From NCBI RefSeq assembly GCF_014204895.1, contig NZ_JACHMF010000001.1, positions 434,001-498,000 of the forward strand: DNA of 64,000 bases, given 5' to 3'. The translations under genes and the position numbers were made by a program. Every line of letters starts with the position of its first letter. Position 1 is the first letter of the stretch. The notes beneath the pieces are model-generated. The model was not told where the DNA came from. It made no database searches and worked only from the letters and a program-made list of their open reading frames with translations. Of this stretch, positions 41,989 to 50,763 are shown in pieces. The stretch is from Paractinoplanes abujensis. Its GTDB lineage: Bacteria > Actinomycetota > Actinomycetes > Mycobacteriales > Micromonosporaceae.

Positions 41989-42615
41989 TCAGTCTGCCGC
42001 CACCGGCACCGGGCTCGGCTCCCACCACCGGCGCGACGCCAGCCCGAACAGCATCGCGCCGGTCGCGTTGACCAGCACGTCGTCGATCGAGGAGACCCGG
42101 TCGAGCCGGAACACGTACTGCGCGGTCTCGATCAGCAGTGAACAGCCCGCCCCGAGCGCCAGGATCCGCGGCAGCGAGGTCAGGGCCGCGAACCGCATCG
42201 GGGCGAAGAACCCCAGCGCCCCCAGCACGACCAGGTTGCCCGCGATGCCGAGCACGCCCATCCCGGCCAGGTCGACCAGGGGGATCAGGCTGACGCGGCC
42301 CGGCACCACACCCGCGCCCGGCCCCGGCATCATGGTCAGCCACACCATCGGCACCGTCCCGTAGACCATGCCCACTTCGGCCAGCCGGTGGCGTCCACCG
42401 CCGGCCAGCAGAGTCAGCGCCCCGGCGGCCAGGGCCGCGAGCGGCATCCCGACCAGGGTCATGAGCACAACCCCGTTGTCGGTGTCGTAACAGCCGTGCC
42501 AGTGCCCCGCGAAACACGTCGGAGCGGACATCACCAGCATCCGCCGTACGGCGTAAAGCCCCCCGGCCAGTCCCAGGATCGCGAGGCCGGCCACCCACCA
42601 CCGCTTGTCAGCCAC
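41989..42615 (-). CDS. VanZ-family membrane protein
   Basis: A 208-residue protein with five hydrophobic segments. The VanZ signature is the C-terminal part: LIPLVDLAGMGVLGIAGNLV, FFAPMRFAAL, LGAGCSLLIETAQYVFRLDR and VSSIDDVLVNATGAMLFGL, where ETAQ...DxxDVLxNxxGA is conserved. VanZ of Enterococcus gives low teicoplanin resistance; most homologues have no defined role. The GTG start at 42615 overlaps the end of the serine hydrolase gene by 8 bp. Confidence 0.85.
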   Translation of the reverse strand: MADKRWWVAGLAILGLAGGLYAVRRMLVMSAPTCFAGHWHGCYDTDNGVVLMTLVGMPLAALAAGALTLLAGGGRHRLAEVGMVYGTVPMVWLTMMPGPGAGVVPGRVSLIPLVDLAGMGVLGIAGNLVVLGALGFFAPMRFAALTSLPRILALGAGCSLLIETAQYVFRLDRVSSIDDVLVNATGAMLFGLASRRWWEPSPVPVAAD

Positions 42616-43861
42616 CCGTGCCCCCGCCGGGCGCGACGCCCGTGACCGCCCGCATCTCGCGGCCGATGAGATCCTGCAGCGACACGCCCTCGGCGTCCCG
42701 GTTGACCAGGATGACGCCGGCCCAGCCCGTGTGCGGGTAGATCGACCAGTTGGCGGCGACCCCCGGATTGCCACCGGCCCGCTGGTAGGCCGCCTGCCCG
42801 CCGAGGATGTCGGCCACCGTGCCGTACGCCCCGAACGACGCCGGCCCGTGCGGGACCTTCGGGGAGAGGAACACATCCGCCCAGGCCCGGTCGAGCAGCG
42901 TGCCGTCGCTCAGCCCACGGGCGAAACGCACCAGATCGGGCGCCGTGGCGAACCCGCCGTCCCCGGGGGCGTCGACGAAGACGCGGCCCGGATTCTTGCC
43001 CCGCACATAGTCCACGGGGCTGCCCTGGTCGAGGTGGTGCAGGGCGTCCACCACGCGACCGCCGGCGACCTTCATGTACGGGTGGGCCAGATGCCGGTCG
43101 GTGAGCCACTGCGGCCGGGTGAAGAAGCCCGAACCGGTCATGCCGCACCGGGCGAAGACGTTGCGCTCGACGTAGTCCCAGTACGGCAGGCCGCTCACCG
43201 CCTCCACGATCAGCGCGGCCAGGGTGACCTCGGCCTCCGCGTGCGCAGTGCTGGGCGTGCCGGGGACTCCGGCCAGTGTGGCCCGCCGGGCCCGCCGCTC
43301 GTAGAACTCGTGCACCTCGTCACGGCTGTGAAAGACGCGGTTCACCTCCTCGGGCGCAATGCTCGTGCCGGAGAGCCCGGACAGCAGATGATGAACGGTG
43401 ACCCGCGCCGCGACCTCCGGGTCGAGGCCGGTCAGGTGCTTGCCCACCGGGTCGGAGAGCGCGAGCTTGCCCTGCTGGGCCAGCTGCAGCACGGCGACCG
43501 CGTGGAACGGCTTGCCGGCCGAGCTGAGGGTGAACGCGGTGCCCTCATGGTTGCGGATGCCCCGCTGCTCGTCGGCCAGGCCGTACGCGCGAGACAGGAC
43601 CGTCCGGCCGTGGTGGGCCAGCAGAATCACCCCGGAGAACTGGCCCGCGGCGGCCAGGCCGGCCACGTAGCGGTCATAGGCGCCGCCGGGCCGGGTGTCA
43701 GCCGGAATCGAACCGGGCGCGGCATCGGTGTCGACCGGCCCGGAGGCCAGCAATGGTCCGCCCGCGGTGGCGCCGGCCGGCCCCGCGGCCAGCAGGGGAC
43801 CGCCCGCGGCGGCCAGTCCGGTCCAAGCGATCAGCCGTCGCCGGTCCATGCGTCGTGTCAT
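42608..43861 (-). CDS. Exported serine hydrolase of the beta-lactamase/PBP4* type, with altered YxN motif
   Basis: A 417-residue protein with a Tat-like signal (RRMDRRRL, then a hydrophobic Ala/Gly stretch). The class C fold is clear: SSAGKPF provides the nucleophile Ser and Lys of SxxK, and HTGWAG near the C-terminus is the HTG triad. Where family members have YSN (in PGTxFSYSN), this one reads PGTPSTAHAEAE, so the catalytic Tyr is replaced by His and the Asn by Glu. It may be inactive, or use His as the base. ATG 43861 has GGAGG only one base away; ATG 43849 has better spacing and still gives a signal. It is in an operon with vanZ and the two-component genes. Confidence 0.85.
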   Translation of the reverse strand: MTRRMDRRRLIAWTGLAAAGGPLLAAGPAGATAGGPLLASGPVDTDAAPGSIPADTRPGGAYDRYVAGLAAAGQFSGVILLAHHGRTVLSRAYGLADEQRGIRNHEGTAFTLSSAGKPFHAVAVLQLAQQGKLALSDPVGKHLTGLDPEVAARVTVHHLLSGLSGTSIAPEEVNRVFHSRDEVHEFYERRARRATLAGVPGTPSTAHAEAEVTLAALIVEAVSGLPYWDYVERNVFARCGMTGSGFFTRPQWLTDRHLAHPYMKVAGGRVVDALHHLDQGSPVDYVRGKNPGRVFVDAPGDGGFATAPDLVRFARGLSDGTLLDRAWADVFLSPKVPHGPASFGAYGTVADILGGQAAYQRAGGNPGVAANWSIYPHTGWAGVILVNRDAEGVSLQDLIGREMRAVTGVAPGGGTGG

Positions 43862-43928
43862 GCCTCCACTCAAGACCGCCGGTCGTTGCGAGGGCGTATG
43901 CGGTTTTCCATACGTCCCCGATACACGG

Positions 43929-46900
43929 TCAGCTCGTGCGACTCAGCCGCCACCACAGGGACGGGTCGGCCGTTGCGGCATCCGCCGTGAGATCCACCCG
44001 TACGCCGGAGGCCTGCACCGACCCGACCGGCTGCCCCGCCGTCACGGTGGCTCCCGGCGCCGTCGTGCTGACCTTGACCGGCACCGACATGCCGGGCCAG
44101 CCCACCACCTGCAACGGCTTCGCCGGGCGGATCGTGCTCGTGGCGCCCCACGCCGTCCGCACCTCGCCCACCGGGTCGGCCGGCAGCAGCGGATACTGCT
44201 TGACCGTTTGCCGCACCGCCTTGAGCAGCGCCTTGACCTCACGGTTGACGTTGGCCAACTGTTCCGGGGTGTGCAGGCCGGGCTGGTTGAACACCGCGCC
44301 GACAATCGTCAGCTTGCGCCCGCCCACAGTCAGATAGGCCGAGAACAACAGGTTGCCGCCCGCCTCGTCGGTCGACCCGGTCTTGATGCCGAACACACCC
44401 TCCACGCCGAGCAGGTCGTTGTAGTTCCTGATCTTGCCGGTGACCGGGATCCGCGCGCTGTCCAGGGCCACGATCTCCGCGAAAACCTCCATCTTGAGCG
44501 CCGCCCGGCCCAGCTTGACCTGGTCGGCGGCGGTGCTGACGGTGGTCGGCAGATAACCGCTGGGATCGGTGTACTCGGTGTCGGTCATGCCCAGCTCGTC
44601 CGCCGCCGCGTTCATCTTGTCGACGAAGGCCGCCTCCGACCCCGCGTCCCAGACGGCCAGCTGGTGGGCGATGTTGTTGGCCGAAGGCAGCATGAGGGCC
44701 TCGATCGCGTCCCGCTCGGTCAGCTTCTGCCCCACCCGCACGGTCACAAGCGACTGGTTGCTGGCGATCCGCGCCCTGTAGTCGGCGACGTCGGCCGCGG
44801 TGACGGTGAGCGACGGCCCCTCCTCGTCGCCCTGCAGCGGGTGGTTCTTCAAGATGACGTACGCGGTCATGACCTTGGCGACGCTGCCGATCGGTGCGGC
44901 CGTGTCGCGGCCCGAACCACCCAGCCGGCCCAGCCCCTCAATCATGATCTCGGCGGTGCCGCTGTCCGGCCAGGGCAGCTGAGGCGCCGCACCCGGAATC
45001 TTCATCGTGCCGGCGACGCTGGTGGCCAAGGTCGCCGCGGGCAGCTCCCGGTTGAGCTGGACCGTCGCGCCGCCACCGAGCAACACCACCAGCAGGGCAA
45101 ACGCCACCAACAGCGCTACGAGCCGCCCCCGCCGACGCCGGGGCGCCGGGCTCGCGCTCCCGTAGGTGGCCGGCGCGGGAGCCGGACCCGAGGGCGACGG
45201 ACTGCCATACGTGCCGGAGGTCGCCGGGGTGCGTCCGTAGGTCGGCGCGCCCGCTTTCCCGGACCCGCTCGCCGGCGCCGGCTGCCCGGACGCGGTGCTC
45301 GGTGGAGCCGCGGAGCCGTAGGTCGACGCCGCCGGGTGTCCGGGCGTGGTGCTTGGCGGGGCTGCGGAGCCGTAGGCCGACGGCGTTTGCTGTCCGGGCG
45401 TGGTGCTCGATGGGGCCGCGGAGCCGTAGGTCGACGCCGCCGGGTGTCCGGGCGTGGTGCTCGGCGGGGCTGCGGAGCCGTAGGTCGACGGTGTCCCATA
45501 GGTCGCCGGGGCCCCGCCCGACGTCGGCTTCCCGTAGGTGCCGGGCCGGGTTCCCGGGCTGGCCGGGGTAGACGTCGGTGTAGCGGCCGCGCGAGCTGCG
45601 GGCTGAGCAGCCCCGCCGTAGACCCGCCCAGCGTCGGGCTGCGCTTTGTCGGGCGTTTCGGACCGGCCCGGCGACGGGGCCTGCCGAGGCGCGGGCACGG
45701 GCGCCCGGCCGGGCCCGTCAGCGTCCGGCTTGGGCCGTCCAGCGGTGCCACCTGGCGACGCGGCTTGCTCGTCGGGTTGGGGCCGTCCGGCGGGGAGGGC
45801 GACGGCGGCACCTCGGGACGCGGCTTGCTCGTCGGGTTGGGGCCGTCCGGCGGGGAGGGCGACGGCGGCACCTCGGGACGCGGCTTGCTCGTCGGGTTGG
45901 GGCCGTCCGGCGGGGAGGGCGACGGCGGCACCGCGCGATGCGGCTTGCTCGTCGGGTTGGGGCCGTCCGGCGGGGAGGGCGGCGGCGGCACCTCGGGACG
46001 GGGCCTGCTCGTCCGGCTTGGAACGTCCGGCGGGGAGGGCGGCGGCGGCACCTCGCGATGCGGCGTGCTCGTCCGGCTCGGGCCGCCCCGCGGGGAGGGC
46101 AACGGCGCCACCCCGGGACGGGGCCTGACCGTCGGATCTGCGGCTTTGAGCGGGCACTACGGGCACCGGGGATGCCGTCGTCGGCGCCGGGAGTGCGACC
46201 TGTGTCACGTCGGGGTCGGCCGCAGTCGATGGCCCGGTCACGGGCGGCCGAGCACCGGGGCGGTCGGACTGCGCGGACGCCCCCGCCTGTTCCTGGCCGG
46301 CCGTGGGCCGGGACGCAGCGGCGGACTGGCCGGCCGGTTCCGGCGAAGTGGAGGTCCGGTCGTCGGCGCCCGCCGCGGTTTGCGAGGGCGTCGCCGGCGG
46401 AGACTTGAGCGCAGACGTCGGCGTCGCCCGGACCGGCGTGATTGCCGCCGTCCGGTCGGGATCGTTCGGCGTAGCGGGCGGCGCCGCCGGTTTCGGGCCG
46501 CTCGGTGCCGGCGTCTTGCGCGGCGCCGCGGGTTGGGCCGCTGCCGAGCGCATCCTCAGCGTCGCATCGGCGTCGGCGAGCGTTTGCGGCTTCGATCTCG
46601 CCGGGCCGGCGGACGCAGCCCCGGTCGGTCTCGCTGGGCCGGCTCCGGCACTCCCCGGCGATCCCGCTGCGGAGGCCGCGTTCACGGCAGAGGCCGGGCG
46701 CACTGCGGAAGCCGGACCAGTGGGGGAGGTGGGGTGTGCGGCGGGGGCCGGGCCGGCTGGGGAGGCCGCGCGCGCTGCGGAAGCCGGACCAGTGGGGGAG
46801 GTGGGGTGTGCGGCGGGGGCCGGGCCGGCTGGGGAGGCCGCGCGCGCTGTGGAAGACGGGCCAGTGGGGGAGGTGGGGCGTGCGGCGGCGGCCGGGCCAG

Positions 46901-47153
46901 TGGGGGAGGTGGGGTGTGCGGCGGGAGCCGGGCCAGTGGGGGAGGCCGGGCGTGCGGCGGCGGGGCCGGTCGGGGAGGGCGGGTGCGCGGCGGAGGACGG
47001 GCTTGAGCCGGCCTCCGGGGTCGCGGGTCGCTTCGTAGGCGCAGCCGGGGACGACGACGGGGACGACGGCGCGCCGATGGCCTCCGTGGGTTCGTCGCCC
47101 GTCGGAGCTGGGATCGCCTGGGTCTCGTCGGTCGGCTGGGGCGGCTGCGTCAC
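43929..47153 (-). CDS. D-alanyl-D-alanine carboxypeptidase with a long repetitive disordered N-terminal region
   Basis: A 1074-residue membrane-bound peptidase S11 trimming peptidoglycan stem peptides. The catalytic part is the last 400 residues: GSVAKVMTAYV (Ser/Lys of SxxK), PSANNIAHQLA (SxN) and GIKTGSTDEAGGN (KTG), all intact. Ahead of it a single helix (LVALLVAFALLVVLLGGGATV, near 680-700, in pieces) leaves about 680 residues in the cytoplasm, made of Pro/Ala/Ser/Thr/Gln repeats: 24-residue PTSPTGP units, 20-residue ALPAGRPQPDEQAASRG units, and 18-residue STYGSAAPPSTTPGHP units. The GTG start has AAGGAG six bases upstream. Usual S11 enzymes are 380-450 residues long. The tail may be a phosphorylation or scaffold region; this is inference. 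Confidence 0.9.
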   Translation of the reverse strand: MTQPPQPTDETQAIPAPTGDEPTEAIGAPSSPSSSPAAPTKRPATPEAGSSPSSAAHPPSPTGPAAARPASPTGPAPAAHPTSPTGPAAAARPTSPTGPSSTARAASPAGPAPAAHPTSPTGPASAARAASPAGPAPAAHPTSPTGPASAVRPASAVNAASAAGSPGSAGAGPARPTGAASAGPARSKPQTLADADATLRMRSAAAQPAAPRKTPAPSGPKPAAPPATPNDPDRTAAITPVRATPTSALKSPPATPSQTAAGADDRTSTSPEPAGQSAAASRPTAGQEQAGASAQSDRPGARPPVTGPSTAADPDVTQVALPAPTTASPVPVVPAQSRRSDGQAPSRGGAVALPAGRPEPDEHAASRGAAAALPAGRSKPDEQAPSRGAAAALPAGRPQPDEQAASRGAAVALPAGRPQPDEQAASRGAAVALPAGRPQPDEQAASRGAAVALPAGRPQPDEQAASPGGTAGRPKPDADGPGRAPVPAPRQAPSPGRSETPDKAQPDAGRVYGGAAQPAARAAATPTSTPASPGTRPGTYGKPTSGGAPATYGTPSTYGSAAPPSTTPGHPAASTYGSAAPSSTTPGQQTPSAYGSAAPPSTTPGHPAASTYGSAAPPSTASGQPAPASGSGKAGAPTYGRTPATSGTYGSPSPSGPAPAPATYGSASPAPRRRRGRLVALLVAFALLVVLLGGGATVQLNRELPAATLATSVAGTMKIPGAAPQLPWPDSGTAEIMIEGLGRLGGSGRDTAAPIGSVAKVMTAYVILKNHPLQGDEEGPSLTVTAADVADYRARIASNQSLVTVRVGQKLTERDAIEALMLPSANNIAHQLAVWDAGSEAAFVDKMNAAADELGMTDTEYTDPSGYLPTTVSTAADQVKLGRAALKMEVFAEIVALDSARIPVTGKIRNYNDLLGVEGVFGIKTGSTDEAGGNLLFSAYLTVGGRKLTIVGAVFNQPGLHTPEQLANVNREVKALLKAVRQTVKQYPLLPADPVGEVRTAWGATSTIRPAKPLQVVGWPGMSVPVKVSTTAPGATVTAGQPVGSVQASGVRVDLTADAATADPSLWWRLSRTS
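45311..45526. repeat. 54-bp coding repeat, four copies
   Basis: Units begin CGGAGCCGTA at 45311, 45365, 45419 and 45473. They encode 18-residue STYGSAAPP-type units of the carboxypeptidase's cytoplasmic region and keep its frame. Confidence 0.9.
45762..46121. repeat. 60-bp coding repeat, six copies
   Basis: Units begin at 45762 and recur every 60 bp (TTGCTCGTCGGGTTGGGGCC core). The second to fourth are almost identical and the last two diverge. They encode 20-residue ALPAGRPQPDEQ units in the carboxypeptidase. Confidence 0.93.
46708..46923. repeat. 72-bp coding repeat, three copies plus degenerate units
   Basis: Units begin GAAGCCGGACCAGTGGGGG at 46708 and 46780 and in degenerate form at 46852, continuing as shorter PTSPTGP-coding pieces to about 46995. 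They encode 24-residue units near the carboxypeptidase N-terminus. Confidence 0.88.
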
Positions 47154-47317
47154 TCCGTGCTCCTTCCAGCCCGGCTGCCCGGGCGCACGGGCAAGTATCG
47201 CCGGAACGCGCCACCGCGTCACGGCGGGCTGAACCTCCACGGTCCACCTGTCGTGTGGGTGATTGCGCGATCACCGCGTGGGCCGCTAGAGAAGATTCAC
47301 ACCACCGGGAGGGCCGG

Positions 47318-48661
47318 ATGATCACCGCAAGCCCCCGGCGCGTCCGCCGCACCGGTCAGGCCGGGGCCGCGTACGGGCTGCTCTGGGTCTTTTTGCTGCT
47401 CAACCTGGCGATTGTCGAGCTCATGCTGGCCCACCCGGCCACCCCCGCCCACAACACGCTGACCACGATCGGGCGTGTCCTCGGCCTGCACCTGGCGTTC
47501 GTGATGGCGCTGCAGCTGCTGCTGATCGCCCGGCTGCCGTTCCTGGACCGCCGGATCGGCCCGGACAAGCTCACGCAGTGGCACCGCTGGACGGGTTTTG
47601 CCCTTTTCTGGCTGGTGCTGCTGCATCCGACATTCGTGCTGCTCGGCTATTCGCAGCCGGGCCGGATCCCGATCCTGAGCGAGATCCCGGTTCTGGCCCG
47701 GCAGATGCCTGTGCTGCTCGGGATGATCGCGGCCGGGCTGATCGGGGTTGTCGCCGTGACGTCGGTGCGGGCCGCGCGCAAGCGGGTCCCGTACGAGGTG
47801 TGGCATGCCATCCACCTGCTGGTCTACGTCGTCGTCGGGCTCGGCGTGATCCATCAGGTCTACGAGGGCAGCGCCTTCAAGACCAACAACTTCACCCAGG
47901 CCTACTGGTGGGGTCTGTGGGCTTTCGCGATCGGCGCGCTGCTCACCGGCCGGCTGCTGCTGCCGCTGGCCCGCAACCTGCGGCACCGCCTGCGAGTCGC
48001 GGCCGTGGTGGCCGAGTCCGGCGACGTGGTCTCGGTGCACGTCACCGGGCGTAACCTGCACAAGCTGCACGCGCGGGCCGGGCAGTTCTTCCTGTGGCGT
48101 TTCCCCGGGCACAACCGCTGGTGGCAGGCGAACCCGTGGTCGCTTTCGGCTGCACCCGACGGTCGTTCGCTGCGCCTGACCGCGAAGGCGATCGGCCGCA
48201 CCAGCGCGGGCCTGCGGGAGCTGCCGGTGGGCACGCGGGTGTTCGCCGAGGGCCCGTACGGTGCCTTCACCGCCGTCGCCCGCACCAGGCAGGACACGCT
48301 GCTGATCGCGGGGGGCATCGGCATCACCCCGATCCGCGCGCTCTTCGAGGACGAGACGTTGTCGGGCGACATCGTGGTGCTTTATCGCGTACGCACCCCG
48401 GCCGACGCCGTCCTGCTGGGTGAGCTGCGCAACCTGGCCGGGCTGCGCCACGCCCGCCTGCATGTGCTGACCGGCCGCACGAGTGCCGACAACCGCCCGT
48501 TCAGCCCGGAGGGCCTGCGCGGCCTGGTCCCCGACATCACCGAGCGGGACGTCTTCGTCTGCGGCCCCGCCCCCATGACGACCGAGGTGCTGCGCAGCCT
48601 CAAGGCCCTGCGGGTGCCGGCCCGCCAGCGCCACGCGGAGCTGTTCCGCCTGGCCGCCTGA
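47318..48661 (+). CDS. Ferric reductase-like transmembrane flavin oxidoreductase
   Basis: A 447-residue membrane enzyme moving electrons from NAD(P)H through FAD and haem. Residues 15-215 hold six helices with His residues in GLHLAFVMALQ, WHRWTGFALFWLVLLHP and WHAIHLLVYVVVGLGVIHQ that would bind two haems. The FAD part has GQFFLWRFPG and NPWSLSAAPDG, and the NAD part LLIAGGIGITPIRALFED and DVFVCGPAPM. This is the Fre/NOX-like family of actinobacteria, sometimes next to FMN-binding proteins. ATG 47318 follows GGGAGGG. It is divergent from the carboxypeptidase. A tandem repeat begins at its stop codon. Confidence 0.9.
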   Translation: MITASPRRVRRTGQAGAAYGLLWVFLLLNLAIVELMLAHPATPAHNTLTTIGRVLGLHLAFVMALQLLLIARLPFLDRRIGPDKLTQWHRWTGFALFWLVLLHPTFVLLGYSQPGRIPILSEIPVLARQMPVLLGMIAAGLIGVVAVTSVRAARKRVPYEVWHAIHLLVYVVVGLGVIHQVYEGSAFKTNNFTQAYWWGLWAFAIGALLTGRLLLPLARNLRHRLRVAAVVAESGDVVSVHVTGRNLHKLHARAGQFFLWRFPGHNRWWQANPWSLSAAPDGRSLRLTAKAIGRTSAGLRELPVGTRVFAEGPYGAFTAVARTRQDTLLIAGGIGITPIRALFEDETLSGDIVVLYRVRTPADAVLLGELRNLAGLRHARLHVLTGRTSADNRPFSPEGLRGLVPDITERDVFVCGPAPMTTEVLRSLKALRVPARQRHAELFRLAA

Positions 48662-48855
48662 GCGGGGCGGTGGCGGCGATCCGGAGGCGACGTCATTCGG
48701 GCGCAACTAGCGGGGCGGTGGCGGCGATCCGGAGGCGACGTCGTTTCGGGCGCACTGAGCGGGGCGGTGGCGGCGATCCGGAGGCGACGTCGTTTCGGGC
48801 GCACTGAGCGGGGCGGTGGCGGCGATCCGGGGGTGACATCATTCGGGCGCATCGG
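48661..48855. repeat. 48/49-bp tandem repeat, four copies
   Basis: Units begin AGCGGGGCGGTGGCGGCGAT at 48661, 48709, 48758 and 48807, with the same GACGTCRTTTCGGGCGCA end. They start right after the first base of the upstream stop codon and run up to the ribosome site of the next gene (GGGGAGG, 48854-48860). Confidence 0.95.
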
Positions 48856-48865
48856 GGAGGCGCGG

Positions 48866-50314
48866 ATGACGGATGGGATGAGCCGGCGGCCGGTGATGGC
48901 GTGGCGGCCGGTGGGGGCCGTGGCGGCCGGCGTGGTGGCGCTGCTGATCGCGACTGCGGGGCGGTACGACTATCACCGCGATGAGCTCTACTTCCGGCTT
49001 CTCTCCGAGCATCCGCAGTGGGGCTATGTGGATCAGCCGCCGTTCACGGTGCTGCTGGTCCGGTTGAGCATCGCGCTGTTCGGCGACAACGTCTGGGCCA
49101 TCCGCGTCTTCCCGGCGCTGATCGCGGGGCTCGCGGCGGTGCTGGCGGCCGCCGTCGCGCGTGAGGTGGGCGGGCGCAGGGCGGCGCAGACGCTGGCCGC
49201 GGTGGGCGCCGCGGGCGCGCTGCCGCTGGCGGGGGCGCACGTGGGGTCGACCGCGACCACCGACATCGTGGTCTGGCTGGGTGTGCTCCTGTGCGCGATC
49301 AAGGCGATCGTGCACGGCCGGAAACGGGCCTGGCTCGCGGCGGGCGTGGTCGCGGGGCTCGGGCTCTACAACAAACACCTGGTGGTGCTGCTTCTGCTCT
49401 GCCTCGCGGGCGGGTTGCTGATCGCCGGGCCCCGGCGCGAACTGGTCGGCCGATGGTTCTGGATCGGGGCCGGGCTGGCTCTGGTCATCGGGCTGCCCAA
49501 TCTCGTCTACCAGATCGCCCACGACTTCCCGCAGGCGAAAATGGCCGAGGCCATCGCGGAGGACAAGGGTGGCCAGTCGCGGGTCATGCTGCTGCCGATC
49601 CAGCTGGTGATCGTCGGCCTTCCGTTGCTGCCGGTGTTCGTGGCCGGAATCGTCGCCGCCGCGAAGGACCGCTTGCTGCGCGCGTTCGTGGTGGCGTACG
49701 GGTTGATGCTGGTCCTGACGTTTGCCACGGGCGGGCAGCCGTATTACCCGACCGGGCTCGTGCTCGTCCTGTTCGCCGTCGGCGCCGTTGCCGCCGCCCG
49801 TTGGCGCCGGCGCAGGCTGCTGCTCGGTGCGGTCGCGGTCAACGTGCTTCTCGCCGCGGTCTTCGCGTTGCCGGTGCTGCCCGCGAACAAGCTGGGGCCG
49901 ATCGCGGACATCAACGTGGTGGCGGCCGATCAGGTCGGCTGGCCCGAATACGTCGGCCAGGTCGAGCTGGCCTTCGCCACGCTCACGCCGGAGGAGCAGC
50001 GCCGCGCGGTGATTTTCACGGGCAATTACGGCGAGGCGGGGGCGCTCGACCGTTACGGCGTGCGGGAGGTTTACAGCGGCCACAACGAGCTCGCCCGTTT
50101 CGGGCCGCCGCCGGACGACAAGACGATCGCCGTGGTGGTGTCGCAGGCGCCCAGCGACGAGGTCATCGAAACCTTCGGCGGCTGCATCCTGCTCGGGCTT
50201 CTCGACAACGATGCGGGCGTCGCCAACGAGGAAACCGAGGCTGCCCTGTACGTGTGCCGGCAACTGCGCGCCCCGTGGAGTCAGTTGTGGCCCGGGCTGC
50301 GGCATTTCAGCTGA
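48866..50314 (+). CDS. ArnT/PMT-like glycosyltransferase (GT39/GT83 type)
   Basis: A 482-residue protein with about 11 helices. The GT-C signature is early: RYDYHRDELYFRLLSEHPQW, where DELYF carries the catalytic Asp-Glu, then GYVDQPPFTVLL. LYNKHLVVLLLL and YYPTGLVLVLF are typical of undecaprenyl-phosphate sugar-using PMT_2 proteins. It probably transfers a sugar from a lipid carrier on the outer face of the membrane. The ATG has GGGGAGG at five bases. It follows the 48/49-bp repeat array. Confidence 0.88.
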   Translation: MTDGMSRRPVMAWRPVGAVAAGVVALLIATAGRYDYHRDELYFRLLSEHPQWGYVDQPPFTVLLVRLSIALFGDNVWAIRVFPALIAGLAAVLAAAVAREVGGRRAAQTLAAVGAAGALPLAGAHVGSTATTDIVVWLGVLLCAIKAIVHGRKRAWLAAGVVAGLGLYNKHLVVLLLLCLAGGLLIAGPRRELVGRWFWIGAGLALVIGLPNLVYQIAHDFPQAKMAEAIAEDKGGQSRVMLLPIQLVIVGLPLLPVFVAGIVAAAKDRLLRAFVVAYGLMLVLTFATGGQPYYPTGLVLVLFAVGAVAAARWRRRRLLLGAVAVNVLLAAVFALPVLPANKLGPIADINVVAADQVGWPEYVGQVELAFATLTPEEQRRAVIFTGNYGEAGALDRYGVREVYSGHNELARFGPPPDDKTIAVVVSQAPSDEVIETFGGCILLGLLDNDAGVANEETEAALYVCRQLRAPWSQLWPGLRHFS

Positions 50315-50320
50315 GACGCG

Positions 50321-50737
50321 ATGATCGAAGGCATGACGACTGATACGGCTCACCTGGCCGAGCGCATCGATCGGCCGGTCAACGACGTTTACGCGTACGT
50401 GTCGAACCCCGCCAACGTGACGACGTGGGCTCCCGGACTGGGCAGTTCGGTCGAGCAGGTCGACGGTGCGTGGTTCGTGGATTCCGACGGGCTGGGACGG
50501 GTGCGGGTCGAGTTCGCGCCGAAGAACGGGTTCGGGGTGGCCGATCACGTCGTGACGCTGGAATCGGGGGAGCAGTTCCTCAATCCGTTGCGTGTGGTGC
50601 CGTACGGGGAAGGCTCTGAGATCGTGTTCTCGGTGCGCCGGATGCCCGGGGTGTCGGACGAGGATTTCGCGCGGGACACCGGTTTGGTGGCGGCGGACCT
50701 GGCGCGGCTCAAGGACATTCTTGAGAAAGGGAACTGA
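50321..50737 (+). CDS. SRPBCC-family (START-like) protein
   Basis: A 138-residue protein with the helix-grip pattern of polyketide cyclase-like SRPBCC proteins: HLAERIDRPVNDVYAYVSNP, then NVTTWAPGLG and the final helix GLVAADLARLKDILEKG. It would hold a hydrophobic ligand; which one is unknown. It starts 6 bp after the glycosyltransferase stop. ATG 50321 and ATG 50333 are both possible; neither has ideal spacing to GAAGG. Confidence 0.85.
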   Translation: MIEGMTTDTAHLAERIDRPVNDVYAYVSNPANVTTWAPGLGSSVEQVDGAWFVDSDGLGRVRVEFAPKNGFGVADHVVTLESGEQFLNPLRVVPYGEGSEIVFSVRRMPGVSDEDFARDTGLVAADLARLKDILEKGN

Positions 50738-50763
50738 GCGCGGGTTCGCGGTGTCGTCCAGCC

